From the NCBI RefSeq assembly GCF_000247815.1, contig NC_021678.1, positions 1,629,878 to 1,693,877 on the forward strand: 64,000 nucleotides of DNA, in the 5' to 3' direction. The notes under the pieces are model-generated. The model was not told where the DNA came from. It searched no databases and saw only the letters and a list, made by a program, of their open reading frames with translations. The stretch comes from Ficedula albicollis. Taxonomy: Eukaryota > Chordata > Aves > Passeriformes > Muscicapidae. Positions 12,273 through 64,000 of this stretch are shown piece after piece (the first letter of the stretch is position 1; each line of letters starts with the position of its first letter). The position numbers and the translations under genes were made by a program.

Positions 12273-13375
12273 CCAGTCTGGCATAAACTAGGATTCCAGC
12301 ATCAGTCTGACCTTGCCCTCCTAAATGACCTGTCTGATCAGAAGCCCTTTTGTTGTTTAGACCTGATGTACCAAGCAGGACAGTGACCTCAGGATCGACA
12401 CCAGTGGTGGGCAATTGCCAGGCCAACCAAATCTGGGTTGCCCCTGAGCTCTTGTCCTAAATTTGGTTGGAGTTGTTTTGAGTTGTTGAGCCTTCCAGCT
12501 GTGAGTGCTGACTTTTAGCTCTGTCAGCCATCATAAAAGTGGTTGTTATTTCTTGTATTTAAACCAAAAGTTACTTTCTAGAGGTAGCCTCTTGTGATCA
12601 ACCACAGTGAAAGCTGTGTCTAACATTTGACAGGGCAGTTTCAGGTCACCAAACCTGGTGTGAGAGAGTCATGCTAAGTGAGAGATTTCCAATGTGGAAA
12701 ACGTTTGTTCATCCCAAGTCTCCAGTTTCTTTTGTGGTCATTCAGCCAGGGGTATTTTCAGGATGAGGACGTATTCTGCAGGTGCTCACTGTGCAAAGAG
12801 GAGGTTGCTGCCTGTTATCTGTCAGCTCGCCTGTTATACTGCTTAGCCTTCCTTCTTGGCACTCTGTGTGAAGAGGGGGAAAAAAAAAAAAAAGAAAACA
12901 GAATGTCTATAAAGTATGGAAAATGTAGAAACCCCTGACAGTTGTATGGTGTGTCTTGCTTCTCCCACAGAGAGGAAACCACAAAATAGTGAGTCCAGGG
13001 GTTTCTTTCCACACACACAATATCTGTCAGGATTTTGAGGAATTTTCTGGGAACTGATGAAAGAAATGTTTAAGCCCTGATATATATTGTACAACCATTC
13101 TGTTTGAGGGAGATGCAGTGCTCCACACTGGCAGGCTCCAAAAAAACAATTTCCAAAATAAAAGAAACCCAAACGATTTGAGGGAGTTTCTTCCGAGAGG
13201 GCAGGTTGGCTTCTATGGGATCAGAGGCAGAAGAAAAGGGGAAAATTTGCTTGTATTAAAGAGAAAATGTACCTGATGTCTTTAATAGCTGTAGTTTCCT
13301 CGCTGACCATTTCTCACCTTTGCGAGATCACCGATTAAAGAATTAATTATTGTTTATTTTTCTTCTCTCTTTCAG

Positions 13376-64000
<50,625 letters not shown>

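Larger units (their letters stand above)
1..13375 (+). other. Probable intron 1 (3' part), no supported exon
   Basis: No collagen-like or transmembrane-coding exon with usable splice sites was recognised in this stretch. It contains a GC-rich start, two large direct tandem duplications (413-1954 and 3713-5174), smaller ones at 3529 and 6989, a possible degraded CR1 piece near 7560, pyrimidine tracts near 2720 and 12235, and AT-rich blocks with homeodomain-type TAATTA/ATTAG motifs around 6230-6400 and 9480-9545. It is read as intron 1 because the first in-window exon is the phase-1 micro-exon at 13376. Confidence 0.7.

Overview
This window is a stretch of bird genome holding most of one gene on the + strand: COL13A1, which encodes the collagen alpha-1(XIII) chain, a type II transmembrane collagen. 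I identified it from 42 consecutive spliced exons between 13376 and 63802. They read as Gly-X-Y collagen, interrupted by non-collagenous stretches that match my memory of mammalian COL13A1: QCAEYPHR and VIKRRTFQ in NC2, a DYDGNISEALQ / EIRTLALM block in NC3, and GLDAPCPL at the start of NC4. The bird assignment rests mainly on a sense-oriented CR1 retroposon 3' end at about 58998-59250 and on the low repeat content. I did not identify the species.

Layout. Positions 1-13375 hold no exon I can support and are probably intron 1. Exon 1, with the cytoplasmic tail, membrane anchor and shedding site, was not found and is probably upstream. Exon numbers assume it is one exon. Positions 13376-27817 carry COL1 (exons 2-12), starting with an 8-nt micro-exon. 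Positions 27791-31510 carry NC2 (end of exon 12 plus exons 13-14). Positions 35072-49630 carry COL2 (exons 15-28). Positions 49631-50011 carry NC3 (exons 29-30). Positions 50423-63802 carry COL3 and the start of NC4 (exons 31-43). The short final exon (human NC4 tail) is expected beyond the window.

Every exon from 3 to 43 is a multiple of 3 nt and starts at a codon boundary, so exons can be skipped without a frameshift; COL13A1 is known for extensive alternative splicing. Including the base split from exon 1, the visible exons encode about 693 residues. Four COL2 exons (16, 19, 20, 24) and one COL3 exon (34) have no counterpart in the human isoform I remember.

The introns hold many direct tandem duplications of 49-780 bp, several over 99% identical. 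One (51662-53221) duplicates exon 34. The first copy has lost its normal donor but gains an in-frame GT 18 nt downstream. Intron 25 contains a 503-base uninterrupted G run flanked by T runs, which is either an extraordinary homopolymer or an assembly artefact. No second gene, RNA gene or opposite-strand gene is supportable. I found no novel multi-gene system; the points most worth checking are the duplicated exon, the G tract and the duplication pattern.
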